Shown in pieces: positions 1 through 8,499 of a stretch of DNA of 40,420 nucleotides. Positions within the stretch are counted from its first letter, which is position 1; each line of letters starts with the position of its first letter. Position numbers and translations under genes: made by a program. The stretch spans positions 1 through 40,420 of the forward strand of contig JAKSQD010000012.1 in the NCBI GenBank assembly GCA_024404315.1. Reading direction: 5' to 3'. This DNA comes from Oscillospiraceae bacterium (GTDB lineage: Bacteria; Bacillota; Clostridia; Oscillospirales; Oscillospiraceae). The notes under the pieces are model-generated. The model did no database searches. It saw nothing but the letters and a program-made list of their open reading frames with translations, and had not been told where the DNA came from.

Positions 1-384
1 CACGCCCACGGGGGTTTGAAGGGGCGCAGCCCCTCACAAGCGGGTCAAATGGCTAGCATTTGGCGGAGCTTGCCTATCCTCCACGGCAGTCCTCAGCGGG
101 AGGGACGATAGTTCCCGGACGGTTTTGGACTGGTGTGGAGGTGTGGTGGAGAATGGGGTGAGGGAGAAAACTTGACTCGGCTTTTGGAGGAAAATTTTCT
201 CCCCTCTGCCCCGTGAGCCGCCACATGGGAATCTGCGAAGTAGATTCCCTACTACGCTGGGAGACGTACACGGTAAAAACAGAAACGGACTCTCTCCCAT
301 GCGTACCATGCGTACCGTGTGTACCGGCGGTACGTTGGTACGCATGGTACACTTGTTTTCAAGTTGCTCTGCAAAAATCTGGTG
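1..384. other. Non-coding leader with several inverted repeats
   Basis: No convincing gene is seen here; the reading frames present look like chance. There is a GGGGC/GCCCC hairpin near 20-34, an inverted repeat CAAATG-N5-CATTTG at 46-62, and a 54-base repeat block listed separately. It lies downstream of the DnaC-like gene. Such structured DNA could be a transfer origin or a replication-associated region of the element, but no nick site can be recognised. Confidence 0.4.
301..352. repeat. Nine-base GTACC repeats forming a large palindrome
   Basis: Three head-to-tail nine-base units (GCGTACCAT, GCGTACCGT, GTGTACCGG) are followed by three inverted units. The outer arms, 301-316 and 337-352, match at 14 of 16 positions as an inverted repeat, and the centre TACCGGCGGTA is itself palindromic. 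It lies just past the stop of the DnaC-like gene. There is no U-tract, so a simple terminator is unlikely. A protein-binding iteron array or cruciform is possible. Confidence 0.6.
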
Positions 385-1212
385 TCACGAAAAGAGACTC
401 CTGACCTGTTCCAGATTTTTCTGCGCCTGCTCCTGCCGGTAGTTCCTTCCGTCAAAGCAAATGGGGACACACCGCTCCAGCACTCGGTCATAAACTCTGG
501 CATGAGCAAGATCGACCGGACGCTTTAGCTCGTCCAGCGTCAAATTCGTGGTGACGATGAAGGGCTTCTTGCTCCGATAGCGGCTGTCAATAACATGGAA
601 CATCTGCTCCTGTGCAAACTCGGTGCTTCGCTCCATTCCCAAATCATCAAGAATGAGAAGGTCGTATCGGTTCAGGCTCTCGATGTAGCTGTTGCGTTGA
701 TCGAGCGGCATTCCCGCCACCTCATTGAGCAATCGGGAGAAGTTGGTCATGAGGACGGGAACGCCCCGGCTAAGTAAAGCATTAGCAACGCATCCGGCGC
801 AGAAGCTCTTTCCCGTTCCCACGCCACCCCAAAGAAGCAAGCCCTGTGGACGCTTCTTCATCTCCGGCCAATGGGAAACGTAACGCCGCATTTTTTCCAC
901 GGCAGGATTGCGCCTGTCATCACGCTCAAAGCAGTAATCCAGAAGTGCCTTGTCCTGCAAGCCGTTGGCTTTGAGCAGAGCGATCCTGTTTTCTTCCGTC
1001 CTGCGAAGGTGCTCGGCGTTCCTGCGTTCATACTCCTCCGTTTTACAGGCACACATACAGGTGGGCGTGACCTCCTTCCCCATTAGGACGATTCGGGTCT
1101 GGCGTGGCGTGTGACACTTGCGACAGTAGAGAAGCCCGTCCGCTTGATTCAGATACTCGTCCGCCTTTGCCTCTCGTGGGGTGAAAAGCGGAATTTGCTT
1201 TAAGTCCTTCAC
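385..1212 (-). CDS. DnaC-like helicase loader ATPase
   Basis: This 275-residue protein belongs to the DnaC/IstB AAA+ ATPase group. It has an N-terminal cysteine-rich part (YCRKCH, then CMCACK) that may bind zinc. A Walker A motif GGVGTGKS lies near residue 130, Walker B is LLILDDLGME, and a sensor-like VTTNLTLDEL follows. Loaders of this kind place the replicative helicase at the origin, here probably for the integrated element, since the gene is the last of a pair with the RepA-type initiator. The GTG start overlaps the upstream stop by four bases (GTGA), indicating translational coupling, and a GGGGAG site precedes it. An IstB transposition helper is less likely because no istA-type transposase is nearby. 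Confidence 0.8.
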   Translation of the reverse strand: MKDLKQIPLFTPREAKADEYLNQADGLLYCRKCHTPRQTRIVLMGKEVTPTCMCACKTEEYERRNAEHLRRTEENRIALLKANGLQDKALLDYCFERDDRRNPAVEKMRRYVSHWPEMKKRPQGLLLWGGVGTGKSFCAGCVANALLSRGVPVLMTNFSRLLNEVAGMPLDQRNSYIESLNRYDLLILDDLGMERSTEFAQEQMFHVIDSRYRSKKPFIVTTNLTLDELKRPVDLAHARVYDRVLERCVPICFDGRNYRQEQAQKNLEQVRSLFS

Positions 1213-1955
1213 AGGCTCTCCCCCTCTCTGCGCTCATAGGTGCGCTCCGGCGGCTTCGGGTGGTCATTGTAATACCATCTGCGGATAGTATCGGCATGGC
1301 TGGTATAGCGTTTGTTCGTCCGGTGCATATAGCCAGATAACCGTTCAATATATTCGCTGAGAAGCGGAATCTCCCGTTGAAGCTGATTCCGTTCTTCCTC
1401 ACTGAGATACACATTTTCATAGCGTCCCATGGGGGCGGTCTTATTACTCAATTGTTTTACTAAGTAATTATTACTCATGTAATTATTATTTCTAGCCACA
1501 TTTCCGTCTGTGATAGGTGCGGAAATCTGTCCTTCATAGGGAAGGCTTTTCGGCTCTCTCGTGGGAACTTTTTCGACTGCTTGAGAGTCGGTTTTCTGAC
1601 TACTGTTTTGCTCCATAGGAAGCCTGAGATAGAGACGATTGGCTCAGCCGATGCCTTGACGCTGGCGTGTCAGAAGCCCCAATTGCTCTAAGCTCCGCAG
1701 ACTCTCTTTGACCGTTGTCTCGCTGCGTCTGATGGCGCAGGACAGCTCGGAAATGGGATAGCACAGGAATACCCTTCCAGTCTCGTCCGTCCACTGTGGG
1801 TTCGTTGCGGAGAGCTTCGCACGGTCCAGCAAAATCATGTAGAGAATCCGGCTGGTTTCCGCAAGGGGCACGTCCATGAGAAACTTGGGGAATACCATAA
1901 AGGACGGCAATTCGTCTGTAGCATAGAAAAAGTTTGTTTTGAGCTGTTCGCTCAT
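1209..1955 (-). pseudogene. RepA-type replication initiator split by an in-frame TGA
   Basis: The N-terminal part (about 103 residues from the ATG at 1955, preceded by GAGGTG) is a RepA_N-type winged-helix domain: FFYATDELPSFMVFPKFL, then a helix-turn-helix region around RRSETTVKESLRSLEQLGLL. At 1644-1646 a TGA stops it after QGIG. The same frame continues with ANRLYLRLP, the usual continuation of such initiators, to a stop at 1209, giving a C-terminal part that ends in SEEERNQLQREIPLLSEYIERL and a basic tail. The downstream part could restart at the ATG at 1616, but no good ribosome site precedes it. A point mutation (for example CGA to TGA) or a sequencing error would explain the break. The gene precedes and overlaps the DnaC-like gene by four bases. 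Confidence 0.7.
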
Positions 1956-2048
1956 TAAAAACACCTCGTTTCTGACGATTCTGCTTCGTCATAGAATTAT
2001 CAGCTGATGGGTGTATTCTAGCAGACAGCCGATTTTCTGTCGTGGACG

Positions 2049-2069
2049 GCAAACAGACCGCAAACAGAC
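2049..2069. repeat. Iteron-like direct repeats upstream of repA
   Basis: GCAAACAGAC occurs twice (2049-2058 and 2060-2069), spaced 11 bases apart, about one helical turn. A second pair, TTGTTC spaced 10 bases apart, lies near 2112-2127. They sit between the divergent initiator and the STAND gene and could be initiator binding sites. This is inferred from spacing and position only. Confidence 0.35.
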
Positions 2070-2201
2070 TGTTTTTTGCTCTTGAACAAATACGAAGGTC
2101 GGTTTTACAGATTGTTCACAGTTGTTCGAGTTTTTCTCCTATAATTCCTTCTTGATCTGGTGTAAAATATCAGAACACATCAACTTTTGGAGGTAACTAC
2201 T

Positions 2202-4532
2202 ATCGAACGTTTTGACACAAGCTCGGTTCTCAATCGGATGTTCAGCGGTATTTCCGCCGGAATCTCCATGAGCCGCAACGCTTTTCTGGGAAATCTGCTC
2301 CATACCTTCGCCAATTCAGAAGATTGCGGCGTTGACCTGTCGGACAGCAGCCTTGTGGGACGCTGGTTCAACGGAGCCGCACCGATCAGTCCCAAAATCA
2401 CCGCATTTTACATCCAACGAGGCATCAATTGGCTTGCTGATGATATTCAGGATTTCATTTTGCCGTTGTTTCCTGACCGCTTTGCCGTTACCGAGTCCAT
2501 TCGTGAGCTGTTGATTCAGGATTCCACCGTTTCGGAGGCAAAAAAGAAAGATCTGTTGGGGGACAGCTCTTGTGAGTCAGAGGAAGAAGAATCACTTTTT
2601 CTGGCAGAAGCCTTTCTTTTTGCGGCTCAACGCTCTTTTGTGAAGCGAACCATGAGCAAAAAGCAGCTCAAATGCGCCGGGAACTGCTCTCCCGTGGTGG
2701 TGGACTTTGTGCTTGGCGGGACTGCTCCTGCACCCTGCAAATGGTTCTGCGGACGGAATGAAGAATTAGAAAGCCTTTCTGAACTTTTAGACTCAGAAGG
2801 AAAGGTGTTTCTGACCGGAATCCCCGGTATTGGTAAGAGTGAGATTGCAAAGGCGTTTGCGGCAGCTCACAAATCGGATTACACCAACATTCTCTATCTG
2901 CCTTGCGTCGGGACGCTCCGGGATGCCATCGCTGACTTGGATATGATGGATGACCGCCCAGACGAGGATGAAAACAAGCGATTCAAACGCCATGACCGCT
3001 TTTTGAAAACCCTGCAGGAAGATACTCTGCTGATTTTTGATAATTTCAATGAGTTAGAGGACGATTTCTTGGGGGATATCCTGCAATACCGCTGTCAGGT
3101 TCTCTTTACTACCCGAAACCGATATCCAGAGGAAGCAGAGCTTGAAGTGACGGAAATCAAGGACAATTCTGTACTTTATGAGCTATTCAGCATCTTTTAC
3201 GCCGATGCGGACGAGGAAACGGCTCTATCCATCATTCACGCTGTCCACGCTCATACGTTTCTGGTTGAGCTGGCGGCAAGACTTCTGCGTCAGGGATTGA
3301 TGACTCCCGACGAGCTTCTGACCCACTTGAACGAGGAAGGAGCGGGGCTGACTGCGGAGGAATACATTATCGCCACAAAGGACAAGCAACGGAGAAAACG
3401 AACCTATCGGGAACATATTCGCTGTTTATTTGAGCTTTATGCACTCTTTGAGCCGGAACAGGAATTTTTGCGCTGTCTCTCCCTTGCTCCGCCCACAGGA
3501 GTTAACGAGCGTATCTTCTCCCGGCTGATGAACCGGACAAGCCTCAACTCAGTTAATGCGCTGGTGGAGATGGGACTGCTCCAACGGCAGGAATATCACA
3601 GGATTCTGCTCCATCCACTGATTTTAGAGGTCGTTTTTGCAGATTTGAAGCCATCTCTTCGGAGCTGTGGTGCTTTGCTGGTACAGGTTCAATTTCTGAT
3701 GCTCCACCACGGTGCCGATCTGGACAATGTGCCGCTGTTGGCGGCTATCGTGGAACGAACCATAGAGCTGGCCGAGAAGGATGATATGGAATTTTATCTC
3801 CGCTTTTTGGAGGACTGCTTCACAGGTCTGACCGACTATCCATGCCGGGGAACGATACTGCTGATTCAGGACACTCTGCATCAGCTTTTGGAGGATTCCA
3901 CGCTGGGAAGCTCTCGTGATCGTGCGCTTTTTCTGGAAAATGAGGCATTCCTGAGCAAATCGAAAAAACGCTCCCTTGAACTGCACAAGGAAGCGTTGGA
4001 GGTGTTGGAGATCAGGGATGAGCTGTCGGCGCAGCTTGCATCAAATATTCACTCCAATATGAGCTTGGATTACAAGCGTCAGGAGAAGATTGGAGCTGCC
4101 CTGCATGAGATTGAGACAGCTATTGAGATTCTGCGGAAGTATCATTTGATTGACGGGCATGACTCCATGGTACAGCTTTCGAGCTATGCCGAGCTTTGTA
4201 TTCACGTAGGGGAAACAGCCAGAGGAATCAAGATTTTGAGCCAACTAAGCGAGTATTACCGTCAGAATCAACGGGAATTATGCGGCGATTATGCCTATAT
4301 CCATGAATATCTTGCCCTAGCCTACGCTCGCTTGAATGACGCTGAACGAACGATCCGGCATTGCAGTGAAGCGTGGAGGGTCTATCAACAGGTTTGGAGT
4401 GATAGAACGGAGCTGTTGAAGATGAAGCATGGGAGCATGGTGGAGCTTTGCAAGACTGTGATGGAAAAAAGCAATACAAATACTCCAGAATTATTAACCA
4501 AAATGCTCCGAGAATACGCTGAAACCATTTGA
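2202..4532 (+). CDS. NB-ARC/TPR STAND-family ATPase
   Basis: A large (about 776 residues) signal-transduction ATPase. The N-terminal 150 residues form a helical domain I do not recognise (SVLNRMFSGISAGIS, SDSSLVGRWFNG). The nucleotide-binding domain has Walker A GIPGIGKS near residue 205, Walker B TLLIFDNFNEL near 275 and the NB-ARC-type arginine motif FTTRNRYP near 305. A winged-helix-like region contains LLHPLILEV. The last 250 residues are helical TPR-like repeats. Such proteins sense a ligand, oligomerise and act as regulators or defence switches. A strong GGAGG site at 2189-2193 lies eight bases before ATC at 2202; a TTG at 2187 overlaps that site and the next ATG is at 2238, too far away. 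It is the element's first plus-strand gene, with no obvious effector partner, and regulation of the element is an alternative role. Confidence 0.8.
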   Translation: MERFDTSSVLNRMFSGISAGISMSRNAFLGNLLHTFANSEDCGVDLSDSSLVGRWFNGAAPISPKITAFYIQRGINWLADDIQDFILPLFPDRFAVTESIRELLIQDSTVSEAKKKDLLGDSSCESEEEESLFLAEAFLFAAQRSFVKRTMSKKQLKCAGNCSPVVVDFVLGGTAPAPCKWFCGRNEELESLSELLDSEGKVFLTGIPGIGKSEIAKAFAAAHKSDYTNILYLPCVGTLRDAIADLDMMDDRPDEDENKRFKRHDRFLKTLQEDTLLIFDNFNELEDDFLGDILQYRCQVLFTTRNRYPEEAELEVTEIKDNSVLYELFSIFYADADEETALSIIHAVHAHTFLVELAARLLRQGLMTPDELLTHLNEEGAGLTAEEYIIATKDKQRRKRTYREHIRCLFELYALFEPEQEFLRCLSLAPPTGVNERIFSRLMNRTSLNSVNALVEMGLLQRQEYHRILLHPLILEVVFADLKPSLRSCGALLVQVQFLMLHHGADLDNVPLLAAIVERTIELAEKDDMEFYLRFLEDCFTGLTDYPCRGTILLIQDTLHQLLEDSTLGSSRDRALFLENEAFLSKSKKRSLELHKEALEVLEIRDELSAQLASNIHSNMSLDYKRQEKIGAALHEIETAIEILRKYHLIDGHDSMVQLSSYAELCIHVGETARGIKILSQLSEYYRQNQRELCGDYAYIHEYLALAYARLNDAERTIRHCSEAWRVYQQVWSDRTELLKMKHGSMVELCKTVMEKSNTNTPELLTKMLREYAETI

Positions 4533-4642
4533 CAATTACAGCACATACAAAAGGCACTCCAACAGTAGCAAAACATTTTGTCAGTTTATCTGATTCTATC
4601 AAAGAAATTTTCTCAAAAGTGGAAAACTACTTTTCAAAAAAG

Positions 4643-4675
4643 AAGCGTACCAGCATACTTACTGCTGATACGCTT
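4643..4675 (-). terminator. Terminator of the ABC exporter operon
   Basis: Thirteen-base arms (4643-4655 and 4663-4675, one G-U pair) enclose a seven-base loop. On the minus strand the hairpin is followed by CTTTTTTG-like T-rich sequence, so it ends the operon whose last stop is at 4693. It may also stop transcripts of the STAND gene. Confidence 0.8.
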
Positions 4676-4692
4676 ACGGTAAAATACATTTT

Positions 4693-5379
4693 TTAAAGAT
4701 AATGCTTTAATATTTCCCATCTGATTTGATTCAACTGGGATGTAACCTTCTCGGAGGTTGAGAAAAACTCGCAATCGGTCAGTGAAAAGAAATTTAACTC
4801 TTGAAAATCAGATGAAATGGTTTCTGTTTCATGAAAATCTGTTCTAATATATCCAAAATCCTCTGATTGCAATAGAAACACATTCAAATTCTGATAATGA
4901 TTTAATTCGGACACTTTCAAAAACATCAAATACTCGCAATCATGTTTCAGTACATTTAAGCTGGCATTGCAGAAGTAGGTCTGATTTTCTATGACACGAA
5001 AACCTCCAGATTGCACAACATAGCACGGATGATCAGAAAGAAAGTCTTCCCCCTTTATTACCTTACAAATTTCAATTTCTTGAGCAAAACTACCCTCATT
5101 TTGAAGAATGTGATTTTTTGACTTTGCTATTGCAATCACATCGGATTGTTCTAACTCATATTGACTGATAGCATTCTGTTCACTGGAAAAAACCATGCTA
5201 TCTGTATCAGCCCATGCGTATTCCAGCGAAACAGGAATGACAGAGAAATCCTCAAGGGTATGTGCATCCAAAATTCCCATGTCCAAAGAGGTTGTCCTTG
5301 CCCAAACCGCACAAAAAATGGTCAATGCAACCACAGAAATAGTTATAAATCCCACTTTCCTTATCGATGATTCAGCCAT
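4693..5379 (-). CDS. Exported or membrane-anchored protein of unknown function
   Basis: A 228-residue protein with one N-terminal hydrophobic segment (VGFITISVVALTIFCAVW) and a long extracytoplasmic part containing several cysteines. I recognise no family. The start is set at the ATG at 5379 because AAAGGAGG lies eight bases upstream; this start overlaps the end of the ABC ATPase gene by eight bases, so the two are translationally coupled. As the last gene of the operon it may be a partner of the transporter, such as an immunity or sensor lipoprotein-like factor, but there is no lipobox. Low GC content matches the rest of the operon. Confidence 0.7.
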   Translation of the reverse strand: MAESSIRKVGFITISVVALTIFCAVWARTTSLDMGILDAHTLEDFSVIPVSLEYAWADTDSMVFSSEQNAISQYELEQSDVIAIAKSKNHILQNEGSFAQEIEICKVIKGEDFLSDHPCYVVQSGGFRVIENQTYFCNASLNVLKHDCEYLMFLKVSELNHYQNLNVFLLQSEDFGYIRTDFHETETISSDFQELNFFSLTDCEFFSTSEKVTSQLNQIRWEILKHYL

Positions 5380-6019
5380 TTTCACCCCTCCTTTTGCAGT
5401 ACCCATTCTCCATCAAATATATTTCTTCACACAACGATGAAATATCGCTGCTGATATGACTTGCCAACAAAACAACTGCTCCTCTTTGGGACTCCTCTTT
5501 AATGATTCTGTGAATCAACTCTATACCATCTTTGTCAATGGCATTGGTCGGCTCGTCCAGAAAAAGAAAATCAGGAGCTTCCATGATAGCCTGTGCAATT
5601 AAAATACGTTGTTTCATACCAAGAGAATACTTCTTGATGGGAAGTGAATTATATGGTTCCAACCCTACTCGCTCTAAGGCTCGAATCACATCTTTTTTCT
5701 GAATCACTTGCTTGATAGAGGCTAACAGCATAAGGTTTTCAAGTCCTGATAAATCTGCCCACATCAGACTGTTTTCAATAATAACACCGATATTATGAGC
5801 CGTCTTATCTCGATATAACTCCTTCTGATTCAAGAATATTTCACCTTGCGTCGGACGAACCAAACCACTTAAAATACGAAACAGCATTGTTTTGCCAGAA
5901 CCATTTTCACCGACAAAGCCATATACATGGCCGCCCTCTAGGGTCAAGGATACATCTTTGATAATCTCTCTATCTTTAAGCTTTTTTGCCACATGATTTG
6001 CACACAAAAAATTAACCAT
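5372..6019 (-). CDS. ABC transporter ATP-binding protein
   Basis: A 215-residue ATPase with a complete nucleotide-binding site: Walker A GENGSGKT (37-44), signature YSLGMKQR (131-138), Walker B FLFLDEP (151-157) and switch His in LLASH (188). The small size and the LGMKQR signature are typical of ABC-2 exporters (antibiotic, lantibiotic-immunity or NatA-like). The start at 6019 is chosen because of an AAAGGAAAG site and because the conserved fold begins there. It follows two permease genes in the same operon, which supply the membrane part. The substrate is unknown. Confidence 0.9.
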   Translation of the reverse strand: MVNFLCANHVAKKLKDREIIKDVSLTLEGGHVYGFVGENGSGKTMLFRILSGLVRPTQGEIFLNQKELYRDKTAHNIGVIIENSLMWADLSGLENLMLLASIKQVIQKKDVIRALERVGLEPYNSLPIKKYSLGMKQRILIAQAIMEAPDFLFLDEPTNAIDKDGIELIHRIIKEESQRGAVVLLASHISSDISSLCEEIYLMENGYCKRRGENG

Positions 6020-6042
6020 GAGATTCTTTCCTTTCTTTTTGA

Positions 6043-6807
6043 TTAGTGTGGAATAAAGTCGTAGGAGCAAACACATTTGAAAAACACAAGAACAATCTCT
6101 ACGATATACAACACCATAACAGCAAGTTTTTCTGTCAATAGCAGCATATTATTTTGTAATACTTGGTCAAAACAAAGCGGATTCAACAGAAGATTCAACC
6201 GATTATCTTGAAGTTGAAATGCCATTGCATCTAAAAGAATGAGCAGCACCACAACGAGAGATACTCCTGAAAGTCCTCCGAATCGAATTGCAGCGAGATT
6301 GGCAAGCAAACAAGCACTAAAAAATAGTGTTGTTAGCAAAATAAATGAGTTAATTAACAACATGATTTGTGAATCCCACTCAGAGCTTGGTAGAAAGATA
6401 ATCCCTTCTGTAAGCAAAATCAAAAGGCTGTACAAAGAAGCATATATCATCAGCTTTTTTACCTGTTGTACACACCATATAAAACGATTTTTCACTCTTG
6501 TGAAATAAAATGGGCTTATTCCACCAAAATACTGGCTCACTTCATTACCAAACAAGAGTAGGAACAAAAACAGAGATAACATCATGCCAAAGGACATCAT
6601 TATGGTGTGCAAGTCACCTGTGCTGCCTTGTCCAAAGATGGCTGACCAAATGTTTTTGGAAAACGGTATAATGATTCTGTCTGTACTAGGTCGTAAATAG
6701 GACAAAATCTGCGATAATTCTAACAAAATAATACAGGGGACAATCAAAAGACAGCGTTTGATTTGTTTCAAAAACTGCAAGACTGCATAGCGTTTTGTTG
6801 TATTCAT
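6043..6807 (-). CDS. ABC-2 type permease, second of two
   Basis: A 254-residue integral membrane protein with about six hydrophobic segments, including LLIVPCIILLELSQIL, MMLSLFLFLLLFG, LLTTLFFSACLLANLAAI and LSLVVVLLILLDAMAFQL-like stretches. I cannot assign a named family from reading. Its ATG overlaps the stop of the upstream permease (ATGA), and a GGAGAG site lies six bases upstream. With its neighbour it probably forms the heterodimeric membrane channel for the adjacent ATPase. Its sequence is AT-rich like the rest of this cargo. Confidence 0.8.
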   Translation of the reverse strand: MNTTKRYAVLQFLKQIKRCLLIVPCIILLELSQILSYLRPSTDRIIIPFSKNIWSAIFGQGSTGDLHTIMMSFGMMLSLFLFLLLFGNEVSQYFGGISPFYFTRVKNRFIWCVQQVKKLMIYASLYSLLILLTEGIIFLPSSEWDSQIMLLINSFILLTTLFFSACLLANLAAIRFGGLSGVSLVVVLLILLDAMAFQLQDNRLNLLLNPLCFDQVLQNNMLLLTEKLAVMVLYIVEIVLVFFKCVCSYDFIPH

Positions 6808-7697
6808 TGCAAGCTCTCCAAATCATGAGCAATTCCCCATCGAGACAAACGGATTATCGCAAAAAGTAAGACTATTGTAACAAATAGAAAAAACGGCGGA
6901 AACCACCCAGCCACCGCCCCATAGCTCGGAGCAAAGTAACTGTCAAGATTCAATGAAAAATAGTAGGAGACACTGCCAACGGCAGCAAGATTCAGTAAAA
7001 ATGAGTCAATCACCCTTAGTAAATATAAAACAACGAATAACGGGAAAAACAGAACAATCTTTTTCGGTTTCCATCGAAAGGAGATCGCCGCAACAAGGGT
7101 AGCGAGCAGAGCGGCATAGCCAGAATAGAACCCTACATAGAGCAAATTGTACAAAAGACGATTTGTCAGAAACAATCGCAAAAACGGAAGTTTTGCGAAG
7201 AATGTGTCAGAAATAATGGTTTGTCCTAATAACATCTGAGAGAAGTATTTACTTTGCCATCCACCCAGAGAATAACTATAACCGCTATGTGGCAAAAGTA
7301 AATTACATAATAGTGTGTTGTATACCAAAGGAATACCAACCGTTAGAAAAACACCGATAAAACAAGCAATCAATTTTGAATAATAATAAGATTTTCTCGA
7401 AATTCGTGAAAGATAAGCAGGAAGCAGTTGGTTGTTATAATCATCAAGATAAGAGGTTGAAAACGGAAGCACAATAACAAAGGGATAAAGAAACAAAAAA
7501 GCGTTGTATAACGGATGGGTCATAGAATAGCAAACGCTTTCATTTGCGTCCACCCACGCTGAAACGTCAACCCCTCTAAAATTCCAAAAAACATATAAAA
7601 AGGATATACTTGCATAGGATAGCATGATAATCCATGCTATTTTCCAATCACGGCTTGCAAAAAGCGATTTCAGTTGAACACTCACGGACTTTTTCAC
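6804..7697 (-). CDS. ABC-2 type permease, first of two
   Basis: A membrane protein of about 297 residues with roughly six hydrophobic stretches (for example LYNAFLFLYPFVIVLPFS, LIACFIGVFLTVGIPLVY, FFPLFVVLYLLRVIDSFLL and FFLFVTIVLLFAIIRL). It is the first gene of the exporter operon. A GAGGTG site precedes a GTG at 7697 by eight bases; the TTG two codons earlier overlaps that site and is less likely. Transcription probably starts at the TGTCACA-N16-CGTT promoter upstream. Substrate unknown; exporters of this make-up often give resistance to peptides. Confidence 0.8.
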   Translation of the reverse strand: MKKSVSVQLKSLFASRDWKIAWIIMLSYASISFLYVFWNFRGVDVSAWVDANESVCYSMTHPLYNAFLFLYPFVIVLPFSTSYLDDYNNQLLPAYLSRISRKSYYYSKLIACFIGVFLTVGIPLVYNTLLCNLLLPHSGYSYSLGGWQSKYFSQMLLGQTIISDTFFAKLPFLRLFLTNRLLYNLLYVGFYSGYAALLATLVAAISFRWKPKKIVLFFPLFVVLYLLRVIDSFLLNLAAVGSVSYYFSLNLDSYFAPSYGAVAGWFPPFFLFVTIVLLFAIIRLSRWGIAHDLESLQ

Positions 7698-7789
7698 AAT
7701 CAAACACCTCTGAAAATAATTGAAATTTCTTCAAAAACAAATAGTATTTGAAACTTCTTTGCTTCCCTCCTTTCTATCATATTATTAAT

Positions 7790-7816
7790 AACGATTTGTT
7801 GACTTGTTTTGTGACA
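7790..7816 (-). promoter_or_regulatory. ECF-type promoter of the ABC exporter operon
   Basis: On the minus strand TGTCACA (7816-7810) is followed after 16 bases by CGTT (7793-7790). The same arrangement occurs on the other strand in front of the sigma gene. The layout resembles the TGTCACA/CGTC promoters reported for some ECF groups, so the neighbouring sigma factor is the likely user. Confidence 0.65.
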
Positions 7817-7855
7817 CATGAAAAAGAAAAAATATCTAAAAAAATCTGGGCGTGC

Positions 7856-7882
7856 TGTCACAAAGACCCACCCTAATTCGTT
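7856..7882 (+). promoter_or_regulatory. ECF-type autoregulatory promoter of the sigma operon
   Basis: TGTCACA (7856-7862), 16 bases, then CGTT (7879-7882), matching the divergent copy exactly in both elements and spacing. Nine bases, TGTCACAAA, are shared. A TATAAT at 7888-7893 lies just downstream but lacks a good -35 partner, so it may serve only as a weak basal promoter. Confidence 0.65.
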
Positions 7883-7965
7883 ACTACTATAATAGGTGTA
7901 TCGTTGAGAATCACTTCTTGTGATTGAGACACTTATGACAATTTCATTTTGAGGACGTGTTCCAG

Positions 7966-8499
7966 ATGATTATTTATTTGTCATTGCTTGATTCGGAATC
8001 TGAACAGGACAAATTTACTAGACTATATCTCGCTTATCGTGGTGTAATGTACCACACTGCTGTGCAAATTTTAGGAGATTGCAACGATTCCGAAGATGTT
8101 GTGCATCAAGCATTTATTAAGATAATAGAGCATTTTTCGCAGGTCAAAGAACCTGTATCCCCATCAACAAGAGCATTTGTTTTGATTATCACCAAATGTA
8201 CAGCCATAGATTTATACCGAAAACGGAAAACTCACTCAACCATTTCGATAGAGCATATTTCTGATGTTGCAGTTGAAGGCAGTATCGATCATTTGATAGA
8301 AGGTAATTCTATCGCCATTGCCATTGCGAATCTTCCTGACCGCTATCGTGATTTATTTTTCCTAAAATACGATTATGGTTTGTCTAATCACGAAATTGCT
8401 CACATTTTAGAAATAAAAGAAGTTACTGTACGAAAGTGGCTTGAACGAGGCAGAAAGATGTTAGAACAAAACCTAAACGAACAGGGGGTAGCATTATGA
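7966..8499 (+). CDS. ECF-type RNA polymerase sigma factor
   Basis: A 177-residue sigma factor. Region 2 is AVQILGDCNDSEDVVHQAFIKIIEH, with the DLYRKRK end of region 2.4. Region 4 is LPDRYRDLFFLKYDYGLSNHEIA followed by the helix-turn-helix IKEVTVRKWLERGRKML. It directs RNA polymerase to specific promoters. The ATG at 7966 is chosen because GAGGA lies ten bases upstream; the GTG at 7957 is too close to that site. It overlaps the anti-sigma gene by four bases (ATGA). The matching promoter motifs on both sides indicate autoregulation and control of the divergent exporter. Confidence 0.9.
   Translation: MIIYLSLLDSESEQDKFTRLYLAYRGVMYHTAVQILGDCNDSEDVVHQAFIKIIEHFSQVKEPVSPSTRAFVLIITKCTAIDLYRKRKTHSTISIEHISDVAVEGSIDHLIEGNSIAIAIANLPDRYRDLFFLKYDYGLSNHEIAHILEIKEVTVRKWLERGRKMLEQNLNEQGVAL

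Noticed and set aside
1617-1650. TGA in repA as a selenocysteine or recoding site
   Set aside because: No hairpin of the needed type is seen just downstream and the family has no Cys/Sec there.
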